A stretch of 64,000 nucleotides of DNA from Syntrophorhabdaceae bacterium (GCA_036504895.1 DASXUJ010000134.1:1-64000), one strand, 5' to 3'; counted from the stretch's first letter, positions 1-8,327 are shown. The notes: a model not told the origin generated them from the sequence alone. Translations and numbers: made by a program.

Positions 1-487
1 TGCCCCCCATCGAATGGCCGGGGATATGGATGACCTCCCATGACATGCCCCCGATCTCGAGTGTCTCTCCGCCCTGAAGCTTCCGGTCCACCTTAAATGT
101 GAATGCCCCCGGCTTCAGGCCGTACTGCATCTGGCACATGCCCTTAAACTCCGCCATGCCGTACACCGCCTCGTCCTGCCCCTTCTCCAGGAGCTCTCCT
201 TCGAGGGCGTGAACCCACAGCTCCGCGCCGGGAATCTCCTTCTTGATCTCCGTGAAGCAGCCTATGTGGTCCAGGTGGGTATGGGTCATGATGATTCTTT
301 TTATGTGGGAGGGCTCGATTCCAAGCTTCTTGAGCGACTCTATCTTATAGCTTCCCTTTCCCGTAAGCCCCACGTCGATCATGGAAAGATCTTTCGTTGC
401 CGGATCGCCCAATATATAGACATGGGAATCGGGAATAAACTCATCCTGTCCCTGGATGAAGTGGATACCGTCTGTAATCTTTGGCAT
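1..487 (-). CDS. MBL-fold metallo-hydrolase (3' end cut by window edge)
   Basis: The reverse strand encodes the N-terminal 162 residues of a metallo-beta-lactamase-fold hydrolase; the C-terminus lies outside the window. The start ATG at 487 follows a GAGAGGAG ribosome site. The visible metal-binding signature is T-H-T-H-L-D-H-I-G at about residues 70-78, and a second metal-ligand region (H-I-P-G-H-S-M-G-G) lies at the window edge. Both are typical of the glyoxalase II / flavodiiron-like hydrolase branch. The substrate cannot be told from this fragment. The gene stands alone and is transcribed away from the tol genes. Family assignment is firm, function open. Confidence 0.85.
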   Translation of the reverse strand, partial: MPKITDGIHFIQGQDEFIPDSHVYILGDPATKDLSMIDVGLTGKGSYKIESLKKLGIEPSHIKRIIMTHTHLDHIGCFTEIKKEIPGAELWVHALEGELLEKGQDEAVYGMAEFKGMCQMQYGLKPGAFTFKVDRKLQGGETLEIGGMSWEVIHIPGHSMGG

Positions 488-810
488 ATATGCTCCTCTC
501 GCTGATTTTATGTTCGCTCCTTTCTTATTGTACGTTTAAAGGCCTGTGAAATCAAGGTCATTAATGGATATCGGCCTCCCTTCCAAGGGCGTGAGAGGGG
601 CCGGGAAGGCCCCCGGCCTCGCCTGCGCCCTTCCCGGCCGTGACGGAAACCAACTCGAAATCACTTGTTGAAGGCTCAAACTACACCTTCCGGCTCGTGT
701 ATCCCCGCAAGTACAGGCTAAAGGAGGCCCACAATGTGTATACACTTAATCTTATAGATAAAATGGAAAAGAAACGTTGTTTGTTGTACCAAAAACAATT
801 CATTTTTTTG

Positions 811-839
811 TTGACAGCCGACCGCGATTGGGGTACCAT
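811..839 (+). promoter_or_regulatory. sigma-70-type promoter
   Basis: TTGACA (811-816), a 17-bp spacer and TACCAT (834-839) form a strong housekeeping promoter. The predicted transcription start is near 846. Downstream there is no ORF before the terminator at 987-1016, so the transcript is either a small RNA or a long leader of tolQ that is attenuated at that terminator. Confidence 0.55.
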
Positions 840-845
840 TATTGT

Positions 846-1016
846 ACGATATGTTGAGCAATGCACGGGGTACCGAATCCCTGGAGGCTCGAAAAGGTTC
901 AGAAATCGGAAACCGGCATATCAGGGAGTTGAGTGACTCTTTACATTGAAATTACCTCCATAAGCTTCTCATAATAACCCCCCTTCCCCCTGGGCCTCCC
1001 CCAGGGGTTTTTCTTT
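846..1016 (+). ncRNA. candidate small RNA or attenuated tolQ leader
   Basis: The segment runs from the predicted start of the 811-839 promoter to a GC-rich terminator and has no credible ORF. Within it, TCCCTG (888-893 region) can pair with CAGGGA some 45 nt downstream, enclosing a small CGG-AAA-CCG hairpin, so a folded RNA is plausible. It does not show the conserved core of 4.5S/SRP RNA or of tmRNA, and I could not match it to 6S RNA by eye. This is inference from promoter plus terminator spacing. Confidence 0.3.
987..1016 (+). terminator. intrinsic terminator ahead of tolQ
   Basis: CCCCTGG (987-993) pairs with CCAGGGG (1001-1007) around a 7-nt loop and is followed by TTTTTCTTT. It lies only about 50 nt before the tolQ start, so it either ends an upstream RNA or acts as an attenuator for the tol operon. 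Confidence 0.75.
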
Positions 1017-1063
1017 ACAACGACGGGGATTTGATGTATAAAACTACGACAGGAAGGGTATCT

Positions 1064-1723
1064 ATGGACATGTATACAAATGGTGTATTCGGTCTCGTCG
1101 CTTCGGCAGGGACCATGGCAAAGGTTATAATAGGGATTCTCTTACTCTTTTCCATTCTCTCCTGGACGATTATGCTCGTAAAAATGCGCCAGTTCGGGAA
1201 AACCGAGAGGGAAGGCAAGAGGTTTCTTTCGGCGGCAAAGGAGACGGACTCTTTCAGGAGGCTCCTCGGCATGTACCGGGATAACCCGGATAATCCTTTC
1301 TACCGGCTCATGGTGGTGACTTACAAAGAGATCACGGCAAAGCAGAAAGAGAACCCCCGGCTTGAAGCGGAGACGGTGCCCCTCATCGAGAATGTCCTGA
1401 GGATCACGATCTCCGAGGAGACGGAGACCCTCGAGCGGCGTCTCTCCTTCCTCGCCACTACCGCCAACACCGCGCCTTTTATCGGGCTTTTCGGCACGGT
1501 ATGGGGCATTATGGATTCTTTCAGGGAGATAGGAGTGCGGGGGACCACAAGCCTCGCGGTCGTCGCCCCGGGCATCAGCGAAGCCCTTATCGCGACGGCG
1601 ATCGGCCTTGCCACCGCCATCCCCGCGGTCCTCGCGTATAACTACTTCAACAGCAGGCTCAAGAGGATCGTGGCGAAAATGGAAAATGCTTCCATGTATC
1701 TCCTCAATATCCTCGAAAAATGA
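1064..1723 (+). CDS. tolQ: TolQ/ExbB-family proton channel subunit
   Basis: Inner-membrane stator subunit of a Tol or Ton energising complex, 219 aa. The preferred start is ATG 1064, which has AGGAAGGG 6 nt upstream; an upstream TTG/ATG at 1031 lacks such a site. Three membrane segments are visible: near residues 8-30, 130-150 (F-I-G-L-F-G-T-V-W-G-I-M, the family signature) and 165-188. A long cytoplasmic loop with many charged residues follows the first segment. The stop overlaps the tolR start (ATGA), so the genes are translationally coupled. ExbB and TolQ cannot be separated by sequence alone. TolQ is favoured by the gene order tolQ-tolR-tolA. Confidence 0.88.
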   Translation: MDMYTNGVFGLVASAGTMAKVIIGILLLFSILSWTIMLVKMRQFGKTEREGKRFLSAAKETDSFRRLLGMYRDNPDNPFYRLMVVTYKEITAKQKENPRLEAETVPLIENVLRITISEETETLERRLSFLATTANTAPFIGLFGTVWGIMDSFREIGVRGTTSLAVVAPGISEALIATAIGLATAIPAVLAYNYFNSRLKRIVAKMENASMYLLNILEK

Positions 1724-2130
1724 AGACTTCCCGCGATTCGAAAGGACCCCTTTCAGAGATAAACGTGGTGCCCCTCGTGGACGTCATGCTCGTCCTCCTC
1801 ATTATCTTCATGATCACTGCGCCCATGATGCAGCATGGCATGAACATCGATATCCCCAAGGTGACGACCAAGCCCATGGCCACCAAGGATGAACCCCAGA
1901 TATTGAACGTGACAAAAGAGCAGAGGCTTATCCTTAACGAGAAGAAGCTCGAGGTAAAAGACCTGAAGGCCGCCGTGGAGCTTCTCTTCGCGAATAAGAA
2001 GGACAAGGAGATATACTTGAGGGCGGACAAGGACGTGCCTTACGGGTTCGTGGTGAAGTGCATGGGCACTATCCGGGAAGCGGGAATCGAGAAGATCAAT
2101 ATCGTGACGAAACCGCTCGAAGAGCAATGA
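1720..2130 (+). CDS. tolR: TolR/ExbD-family protein
   Basis: A 136-aa single-span inner-membrane protein. The membrane segment (about residues 16-36, P-L-V-D-V-M-L-V-L-L-I-I-F-M) carries the conserved proton-path aspartate at residue 21. The rest is a small periplasmic domain, as in ExbD/TolR. The gene overlaps tolQ by 4 nt at the front and tolA by 4 nt at the end (both ATGA), indicating one polycistronic, stoichiometrically coupled unit. Confidence 0.88.
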   Translation: MKTSRDSKGPLSEINVVPLVDVMLVLLIIFMITAPMMQHGMNIDIPKVTTKPMATKDEPQILNVTKEQRLILNEKKLEVKDLKAAVELLFANKKDKEIYLRADKDVPYGFVVKCMGTIREAGIEKINIVTKPLEEQ

Positions 2131-2939
2131 GTGAATCGACCTGGCTGAAATGGTGCATTGTATCCGTCCTTCTGCACCTCGCGGCCTTCATCGTCTTCAG
2201 TGTCCAGCTCCCCAAGTCAACGAGAAAGATCAATTTTTCGTCTTATTCGGTGAGTCTCGTAGGGGACATGGGGGGAGGACCGAAGACCACGGGGGACATG
2301 GGGGCTGCAAAAGGCGCGCCGGTCCCTCTCAGGGAGCCTGCCAAGCCTGAAAAGAAGGCGGAAGCCAAAAGACCTGCCAAAGAAAAGCTGGTAAAACCCA
2401 AACCCGTGAGGCCCGAGAAGAACGAAGTCTCCATCTCGAAAAAGAAGGTCCCCCTCAAAGAGCCCCCGAAACAGGTGAAAAAAGAGAAGACAACCGCTTC
2501 AAAGGACGACCTGAAAGACCTCAAGGAACGACTCGACCAGATTAAGAAAAGGACCAGCTACGTCGACATATCGAGAGGCGATGGCGCAGGCTCGCGGGGC
2601 GCGGGCACACCGGGGCTGCCTTTTTCAGGGGAGGGAACTGGAAGACCCCTCGATCTGGCCACCCAAAAATATTATATGGACATAAGGGACAAGATCACCG
2701 CAGCATGGCGCATGCCCGGCTCGGGTCTCAAGAAGCTGGTAACCGAAGTGACGATCACGATACGCAAGGACGGGAAGCTTGTAGAATGGAATGTGGACAA
2801 AGCCTCGGGGAGCAGGGTCTTCGACGAATCGGTGACGCGCGCCCTCAGGGCAGCGGAGCCCTATCCCCCCATACCGCCGTCACTCAGTCTTGACTCGATC
2901 GAAATCCCCTTCAGGTTCCGTCCCGAGGATATGTCTTGA
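2127..2939 (+). CDS. tolA: TolA/TonB-like periplasm-spanning protein
   Basis: A 270-aa protein with one N-terminal membrane anchor (about residues 8-28), a Lys/Pro/Glu-rich extended linker (about 60-150), and a C-terminal domain with the TolA/TonB fold pattern (Y-Y-M-D-I-R-D-K-I-T-A-A-W-R ... S-G-S-R-V-F-D-E-S-V). It would transmit the proton-motive force from TolQR to outer-membrane partners. ATG 2127 overlaps the tolR stop. TolB and Pal do not follow as in the usual tol operon; uppP does. TolA is preferred over TonB from the glycine/alanine-poor, lysine-rich linker and the context, but this is not certain. Confidence 0.75.
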   Translation: MSESTWLKWCIVSVLLHLAAFIVFSVQLPKSTRKINFSSYSVSLVGDMGGGPKTTGDMGAAKGAPVPLREPAKPEKKAEAKRPAKEKLVKPKPVRPEKNEVSISKKKVPLKEPPKQVKKEKTTASKDDLKDLKERLDQIKKRTSYVDISRGDGAGSRGAGTPGLPFSGEGTGRPLDLATQKYYMDIRDKITAAWRMPGSGLKKLVTEVTITIRKDGKLVEWNVDKASGSRVFDESVTRALRAAEPYPPIPPSLSLDSIEIPFRFRPEDMS

Positions 2940-3727
2940 CCTTCCTGCAAGGCGTCGCACTCGGGGCGCTGCAGGGAATCACCGAGTTCCTTCCCGTCAG
3001 CAGCTCTGCCCACCTTATTCTCGTGCCATGGCTTTTCAAAATGCAGGACGGAGAGGTCCAGAAGCTCACCTTTGACGTCTTCCTCCACTTCGGGACCTTG
3101 ATCGCGATCTTCTGTGTCTACGGCAGGCGGTTTATGGTCATGGTCGTGGAGGGGTTCCTCGATATGGGGAGCGGAAAGTGGAGGACCACCCTGCTCACGA
3201 AGATATGCTTCGCGACGATCCCTGCGGCACTCTTCGGTTTTGCGGGAAAATCGTTCATAGAGGCCCACCTGAGAAATCCCGCGGTGACCATCTATGCCCT
3301 CGTTGCGGTTTCGCTCCTCATGCTCATTGCCGAGAGGCTTCCTCGAAATAAAAAGGATATCTCCCTTGCCTTCGCCTTCATCGTGGGCCTTGCCCAGGCC
3401 TGCGCCCTGGTCCCCGGCGTCTCCCGGAGCGGCATCACCATCGCCATGGCCATGATCCTGGGATTAAAAAGGGAGAAGGCAATCGATTTCTCCTTCCTCC
3501 TCGCCATACCCGTCATCCTCGGGGCAACACTCCACGAGGCATTACATTTCCGGTTTGACGCGAGCAATGAGCTGCTCCTCATTTATGGGTCGGGGGCCGC
3601 GTCCGCCCTCTTATTCGGGATTATAAGTCTTACTTTTCTGGTGAGGTTTCTCCGCAGCCACTCCCTTGACCTTTTTTCGTACTACAGGATCCTTCTTGCC
3701 GTGTTTCTCTTCTTTCTTCTTTACTAG
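2936..3727 (+). CDS. uppP: undecaprenyl-diphosphatase UppP (BacA family)
   Basis: Integral membrane phosphatase that converts undecaprenyl diphosphate to the monophosphate, recycling the lipid carrier for peptidoglycan and other envelope polymers. Length is 263 aa, normal for the family. Both family motifs are present: I-T-E-F-L-P-V-S-S-S-A-H-L (residues about 14-26) and P-G-V-S-R-S-G (about 159-165). Translation begins at a TTG (2936) that overlaps the tolA stop, so it is coupled to the tol genes, an unusual operon partner. The 3' end overlaps the convergent VTT-protein gene by 117 nt. Confidence 0.93.
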   Translation: MTFLQGVALGALQGITEFLPVSSSAHLILVPWLFKMQDGEVQKLTFDVFLHFGTLIAIFCVYGRRFMVMVVEGFLDMGSGKWRTTLLTKICFATIPAALFGFAGKSFIEAHLRNPAVTIYALVAVSLLMLIAERLPRNKKDISLAFAFIVGLAQACALVPGVSRSGITIAMAMILGLKREKAIDFSFLLAIPVILGATLHEALHFRFDASNELLLIYGSGAASALLFGIISLTFLVRFLRSHSLDLFSYYRILLAVFLFFLLY

Positions 3728-4459
3728 CTTGAGCTTGTGGGCGATATGGGTAAAGAAGTGTATGATCTTGTTCCTGCCGAAATAGAGGAGCACCGTGAGC
3801 ACGGCACTGCCGATCAGGAGGATGATAAATGCCGTATAATGGGCGTCCTTGACCGCCGTACCCTGAAAGGTAAGTATGATGGTGCCCGGAAGTCTGCCCA
3901 GAAGGGCCATCAGGAAGAAATCGAGAAATTTCATGTGGGTGAGCCCCAGGAGGTAACAGAGGGAATCCTTGGGAAAACCCGGTATGAGGAAGAGGATGTA
4001 GCTGATGTAGAGCCCCTTGTGGGTCACGAAATCATTGAATTTGTGGATATACGCCTTTTTGACTACCCTCTCCACGATCCTGAGTCCGAAAACGCGGGCA
4101 ATCATGAAGGCGAGTACCGAGCCCAGGGTGAGCCCTATGGTGGAGAGCACCCCGCCCATCACATTGCCGAAAAGAAATCCTCCCACGAAACCGGTCACCT
4201 CTCCGGGTATGGGAGCGAAGACGACCTGGAGCGCCTGGAGCAGGACGAAGACCACCGCGGCGTAATGGCCGAAGGAGGCTATGAAGAGCCGGAGCCTCTT
4301 GGGATTGAGAAAATAGCGGTAGAAATCTGCAATATCTCTCCACCCGCCCTCGTGATAGGTATAGAGGATCATCACGATAAGGGCCGTGAGGAAGAGATAG
4401 AGGAGGACCCTCAAGAATATGGAGACCCCTTTCGAGCTGACTATGGAATGTTTAAACAA
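3611..4459 (-). CDS. VTT-domain (TVP38/TMEM64, DedA superfamily) membrane protein
   Basis: A 282-aa polytopic membrane protein. It has an N-terminal span, then a VTT/SNARE-associated domain with the re-entrant-loop features F-A-P-I-P-G-E-V-T-G-F-V-G-G (about residues 79-92) and I-P-G-F-P-K-D (about 157-163). The last 40 residues are a Lys-rich cytoplasmic tail. The superfamily includes DedA proteins, some of which return undecaprenyl phosphate across the membrane. The gene lies 56 nt downstream of uppS on the same strand and overlaps uppP tail to tail. A role in undecaprenyl-phosphate recycling is therefore a reasonable inference, but substrates of TVP38 proteins are mostly unproven. Confidence 0.82.
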   Translation of the reverse strand: MFKHSIVSSKGVSIFLRVLLYLFLTALIVMILYTYHEGGWRDIADFYRYFLNPKRLRLFIASFGHYAAVVFVLLQALQVVFAPIPGEVTGFVGGFLFGNVMGGVLSTIGLTLGSVLAFMIARVFGLRIVERVVKKAYIHKFNDFVTHKGLYISYILFLIPGFPKDSLCYLLGLTHMKFLDFFLMALLGRLPGTIILTFQGTAVKDAHYTAFIILLIGSAVLTVLLYFGRNKIIHFFTHIAHKLKLVKKKEEKHGKKDPVVRKKVKGVAAEKPHQKSKTYNPE

Positions 4460-4515
4460 TCTTAAATTGTCCTTGTCCCAATGATTTGCGCCGCCGGCAC
4501 GGAACGGTGACTATC

Positions 4516-5289
4516 CTATTTTCCGAATCTCCGGCTCCTCTGCTGATAACTCCTGATGGCCCTCAGGAAATCTATCTTCCTGAATACGGGCCAGAAGGCG
4601 TCGCAGAAATAGAATTCGCTGTACACACTCTGCCACAGGAGAAAGCCGCTCAAGCGGACCTCGCCGCTCGTCCTGATAATGAGGTCGGGGTCCGGAAGGC
4701 CGCAGGTGTAAAGATGGCTTGTAATATCATCTACCGTAATACTTTCCGGCAGTTCGGCGACGGCTAAGGCCCCTTTCGCGACAATGGCCTTTCTCACCGC
4801 CTCGACGATCTCTTCCCTCCCTCCATACCCCACCGCAATATTGAGGGACCGGCTGTCATGCCCTTTCGTCTTCTCCTCGCAAGCCCTGATCGCTCCCTTG
4901 AGCCCCTCGGGAAGGAGCTCCAGATTACCGAGCACCCTTATCCTGAAGCCGAGGTTCGTGATTATGGGATTGTTCGAGAGCTCGTCTATCTTGCTCTCTA
5001 TCACTTTGAGAAGACCTTCTATCTCCTCTTTATCTCTTAAGCTGTTATCCGTGGAGAAGACCCAGATGGTAACGACTTTTATATCGAGCTCCACGCACCA
5101 CTTGAGCACTTCGTCCAGCTTTTTTGCCCCTTCCTTGTGGCCCCAAGTGACGTCGTCGAAACCCATCTCACGGGCATATCTCCTGTTGCCGTCGAGGATG
5201 AGGCCTATATGGGTGGGAAGGGGTCCCCTTTTGATCTCCCTTTCGAGGACTTTCCCGTAGGAAAAATATAACAGTTTTTTTAAGGGCAC
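4516..5289 (-). CDS. uppS: cis-prenyltransferase (undecaprenyl/polyprenyl diphosphate synthase)
   Basis: Cytosolic enzyme adding isopentenyl diphosphate units in cis to make the polyprenyl diphosphate carrier lipid; 257 aa. The catalytic region reads L-D-G-N-R-R-Y-A-R (residues 32-40), where most bacterial UppS have M-D-G-N-G-R-W-A. The R-R-Y/W form is more typical of archaeal and some actinobacterial relatives. The C-terminal R-T-S-G-E-x-R-L-S-G-F and Y-S-E-F-Y-F motifs are intact. It is first gene of a two-gene unit with the VTT protein. Product chain length cannot be read from sequence. Confidence 0.9.
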   Translation of the reverse strand: MPLKKLLYFSYGKVLEREIKRGPLPTHIGLILDGNRRYAREMGFDDVTWGHKEGAKKLDEVLKWCVELDIKVVTIWVFSTDNSLRDKEEIEGLLKVIESKIDELSNNPIITNLGFRIRVLGNLELLPEGLKGAIRACEEKTKGHDSRSLNIAVGYGGREEIVEAVRKAIVAKGALAVAELPESITVDDITSHLYTCGLPDPDLIIRTSGEVRLSGFLLWQSVYSEFYFCDAFWPVFRKIDFLRAIRSYQQRSRRFGK

Positions 5290-5453
5290 GTTAAAGTATA
5301 AAGTATATTCCCGAAAAACTTAAGACTTATTTGGATCCACGGACCGAAAGAAGACGGGTGTTTTGCGCCTTTACAGAATGATCGAGGCCTCCGAATCCCT
5401 GCAATGCCGCCCTCTTCGGGGAACCGCGGGAAGACCGCCCCTGTCGGGCTTTC

Positions 5454-6671
5454 CTAATTGTTGACCGGCCGCTTCACCCGTGACGTCAATGACTTTATGG
5501 CATCTTTCAACCCGTCAACCGTAAGCTCGTGCATGGGGAAGATCTTCCTGATGCTGTCGACCGTATAGTGGCCCCAGTAGTTCCTGTGAGTCGGGTTGAG
5601 CCAGACGGAATGGGGGAAATGCTCCCTCAGTTTAAGGAGCCATTCGATGCCCGGCGTCTCGTTGGTGGAGAAATAGTCGATGCAGCCGTTCACGTCGAAA
5701 AGCTCCGAAAAGGCCATTCTCGCGTCTCCTACGAAGACGAGCTTATATCTCTTGTCGAAGTTGGAGAGGAACTTCTCCGTCGAAATGCGCTTGTAATTGG
5801 CGATATCCTCGTAAATATCCTGGTAGACGCAGTTGTGGAAGAAGAAATATTTGAACTCCTTGAAATGCTCCATCTGGGACGCAGCCGAGAAAAGCCTCTC
5901 GCAAAGCTCCGTGTAGGGGAGCATGGAGCCGCCCGTATCCATAAGGAGAATGATGCGGACCGAATTCTGCCGGGAGCGGTTGAAGACAAGCTCTATCTCG
6001 CCGCCTTCCTTGGCGGTCTTGTCAATGGTCTCCTCGATGTCCAGCTCTTCCTCGGACCCTTCACGCTTCAGCTCGCGCAGCTTTTTCAGGGCCACCTTGG
6101 TCTGTCTCACGTCGAGGATGATGTCGTTCCGGTAATTCTTGAACCGTCTCTCTTCCGCGACTTTCGCCGCCGACTGGCTCCACGACTCGCCCCCTACCCT
6201 GATGCCGCCGGGATGGGTCCCGTAGGCGCCGAAGGGCGAACGACCGCCGGTGCCGATCCATTTGCCGCCGCCGTCATGCCTCTCCTTCTGCTCGGCGAGC
6301 CTCTCCCTGAATTGCCTCATCATCTCTTCCATGTCGTGGGTCTTCTTGAACTCCTCCATCCTCATCTGCATTTCATGGATCTCTTCCATCGTAAGCTTGG
6401 GAAGATTGTTGAGGGGGTTCTCGAGCCACTCCATGACCTTGGAGAGGTCCACATCGTCCGTCTTTATGCCGCCGAAATATTCCTGAAAGGCGAGATCGAA
6501 CTGGTCGTAATAGGCCTCGCTCTTCACGAGAAAGGCGCGGCCCACGTAGTAGAGGTGGTTCAGGCTCGCCTGAAAATGGCCTTCATAGAGGGCCTCGATA
6601 AAGGAGACCCACTCGGTCACGGAGACGGGTACACCTTTCCTTCGCAATGTATAATAAAAATCAGTAAACAT
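5454..6671 (-). CDS. VWA-domain protein, CoxE-like
   Basis: A 405-aa cytosolic protein. The N-terminal half is helical and charged (F-Y-Y-T-L-R-R-K-G-V-P-V-S-V-T-E-W, then a region rich in Glu/Met/Arg). The C-terminal half is a von Willebrand A fold with a MIDAS-type sequence M-D-T-G-G-S-M (D-x-G-x-S) near residue 245. Such proteins pair with MoxR-type AAA+ ATPases as metal-cofactor insertion or remodelling chaperones; the ATPase gene lies 16 nt upstream on the same strand. The client is not visible in the window. Confidence 0.85.
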   Translation of the reverse strand: MFTDFYYTLRRKGVPVSVTEWVSFIEALYEGHFQASLNHLYYVGRAFLVKSEAYYDQFDLAFQEYFGGIKTDDVDLSKVMEWLENPLNNLPKLTMEEIHEMQMRMEEFKKTHDMEEMMRQFRERLAEQKERHDGGGKWIGTGGRSPFGAYGTHPGGIRVGGESWSQSAAKVAEERRFKNYRNDIILDVRQTKVALKKLRELKREGSEEELDIEETIDKTAKEGGEIELVFNRSRQNSVRIILLMDTGGSMLPYTELCERLFSAASQMEHFKEFKYFFFHNCVYQDIYEDIANYKRISTEKFLSNFDKRYKLVFVGDARMAFSELFDVNGCIDYFSTNETPGIEWLLKLREHFPHSVWLNPTHRNYWGHYTVDSIRKIFPMHELTVDGLKDAIKSLTSRVKRPVNN

Positions 6672-6687
6672 TAATTATCCGCTCTTC

Positions 6688-7542
6688 TTAATATCGTCTC
6701 TTGAATCCCATTCCGCCCTGGCCCGAAGAGGTCCTCACGAACCGCTCCGTGTCAAGCTCGTTCTTGAGAATGGTGCCGAGGAAAGGTATCTCGGAGGAGA
6801 TCCTGTCGACGCTTATGCCCCCGATGGCAAGGGCCTTGATCCAGTCGATAAGCTCGCTGGTGGAGGGCTTTTTCCTCAACCCGTCGACTTCGCGGATCCA
6901 GTAGAACTTCTTTAAGGCCTCCCTCATGAGCTTCGCCTCGATATCGGGATAGTGGACCTTGACGATCTTCTCCATCATCTCCTGGTCGGGGAATTCGATG
7001 TAGTGGAATATGCACCTTCTCAGGAAGGCATCGGGCAGCTCCTTTTCCGAATTGCTCGTAATGATCACCACGGGACGGTGCTTTGCATGGACTTCCTCGT
7101 CAAGCTCCGGGATATGGAAGGACATCTCATCGAGCTCGTTCAGGAGGTCGTTCGGGAATTCCACGTCCGCCTTGTCCACTTCATCGATAAGAAGGACCAC
7201 CTTCTCGTCGGCCTTGAATGCCTGGCCGAGCTTTCCCATTTTGATGTACTGCCTGATGTCGGTGATGTCCTTATCCTTGAACCGCGCATCATTGAGTCTC
7301 TGGACCGTATCATAGACGTAAAGGCCGTCTTTCGCCTTGGTCGAGGACTTGACGTTCCAGATGTTGAGCTTCATATTGAGCGCCCGCGAAATACTATGGG
7401 CGAGAAGGGTCTTGCCGGTGCCCGGCTCACCTTTGATAACAAGGGGTTTCCCCAATGCGATGGCAACGTTTACGATCTCCATAAGTGGTTTGGATGCGAT
7501 ATAATCTTCGCTCCCCTTATAACCTTGAGCAGTAGTACTCAT
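6688..7542 (-). CDS. MoxR-family AAA+ ATPase
   Basis: A 284-aa AAA+ ATPase. Walker A is G-E-P-G-T-G-K-T (residues 38-45), Walker B is V-V-L-L-I-D-E-V-D-K-A-D, and sensor 1 falls in V-I-I-T-S-N-S-E-K-E-L-P. The start ATG at 7542 has AAGGAGG about 11 nt upstream; the open frame extends farther upstream but without a better signal. It forms an operon with the downstream VWA protein, the normal MoxR/VWA pairing. The ATPase is expected to remodel a partner enzyme through that VWA adaptor. Confidence 0.9.
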   Translation of the reverse strand: MSTTAQGYKGSEDYIASKPLMEIVNVAIALGKPLVIKGEPGTGKTLLAHSISRALNMKLNIWNVKSSTKAKDGLYVYDTVQRLNDARFKDKDITDIRQYIKMGKLGQAFKADEKVVLLIDEVDKADVEFPNDLLNELDEMSFHIPELDEEVHAKHRPVVIITSNSEKELPDAFLRRCIFHYIEFPDQEMMEKIVKVHYPDIEAKLMREALKKFYWIREVDGLRKKPSTSELIDWIKALAIGGISVDRISSEIPFLGTILKNELDTERFVRTSSGQGGMGFKRRY

Positions 7543-7715
7543 TCCTTGAGCCTCCTTAGAATAGTGAAAAATATCACTGATATTATAAGGGTTATGGGCC
7601 CCTCTTGTCAAATGGGCCGGAGTGCCGAGGGAGCCCGCATGCCGTTCGGGTAGGTGCACAATAATCCTTGCAAAACTCCTTGAATGATAGGAAAATGGCG
7701 GGAAGGGAGGGCGAA

Positions 7716-8231
7716 ATGAAAAGATTGATAATATTCGTGCTCTGCATTACGGCCGTTACGGCCTTAACGGCGATGGCCGACGACGCGGCCGGCCGAAAGC
7801 AGGCGGCGATGGAGCTCGTTGAAATAATGAATGGCCGGGCCATGAGGGACGAGATGGTCAAAGCGGTCGATGATATGATGGAGAAGCAGTTCGAATTTGC
7901 AGCCGCGGATCTGTCGGCTGAAGCTCGTAAAACCATGGAGGCCCTGAAAAAAGAGTACTTTGACTGGCTTTCCGAGAGCCTGTCCTGGGAGCAGATGAGG
8001 ACGTTGTTCGTCGACGTCTATACGGAGGTATTCACCGAGGAGGAGATGAAGGAGCTCAATGGATTCTACCGGTCCCCCCTGGGCAGGAAAATGCTCGATA
8101 AGATGCCCCGACTCATTGAGGCGACCATGCGGAAGAGCCGGGAGATGGTACAGAAAAAGCTTCCCGAGTTCAATGCGAGGCTCGATGCCCTGGTTTCTGA
8201 CGTGACGGCAAAGTACAGGGTAGGGAAATAG
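7716..8231 (+). CDS. secreted DUF2059-type protein
   Basis: A 171-aa protein with a cleavable signal peptide (about residues 1-21, ending A-M-A-D-D). The mature part is helical and carries the DUF2059 pattern: F-T-E-E-E-M-K-E-L-N-G-F-Y-R-S-P-L-G-R-K-M-L-D-K-M-P. ATG 7716 has GGGAGGG upstream. DUF2059 has no established biochemical role. It heads a cassette whose second gene is a SelW-like selenoprotein, and a truncated copy of itself lies at 8551-8802, so the pair was duplicated together. Confidence 0.78.
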   Translation: MKRLIIFVLCITAVTALTAMADDAAGRKQAAMELVEIMNGRAMRDEMVKAVDDMMEKQFEFAAADLSAEARKTMEALKKEYFDWLSESLSWEQMRTLFVDVYTEVFTEEEMKELNGFYRSPLGRKMLDKMPRLIEATMRKSREMVQKKLPEFNARLDALVSDVTAKYRVGK

Positions 8232-8327
8232 CGATTTCAGACCCCCACAAAAGGCTTGCAACCGAAGCCGTGGAGCGGCAGAATATATACAGGCGGGAAA
8301 GGCCGCCACCAAATTGAGGAGGGTATT

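Larger units (their letters stand above)
488..1063. other. intergenic region without a credible protein gene
   Basis: This 576-nt stretch separates the divergently transcribed hydrolase and tolQ. The only ORFs in it (for example 640-936) have no family resemblance or ribosome site. It does hold a good sigma-70 promoter at 811-839 and a strong intrinsic terminator at 987-1016, listed separately. Together they delimit a possible RNA of about 170 nt. Confidence 0.6.

Noticed and set aside
640-936. 98-codon plus-strand ORF upstream of tolQ
   Set aside because: No ribosome site, no family pattern, and it runs across the promoter at 811-839. More likely non-coding.
846-1016. 4.5S (SRP) RNA
   Set aside because: The conserved GGAAG/AGCAGCC-type tetraloop and internal-loop core is absent.
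5529-6674. 381-codon frame opposite the VWA gene
   Set aside because: Fully antisense to a gene with clear VWA motifs; composition is that of a complementary shadow frame.
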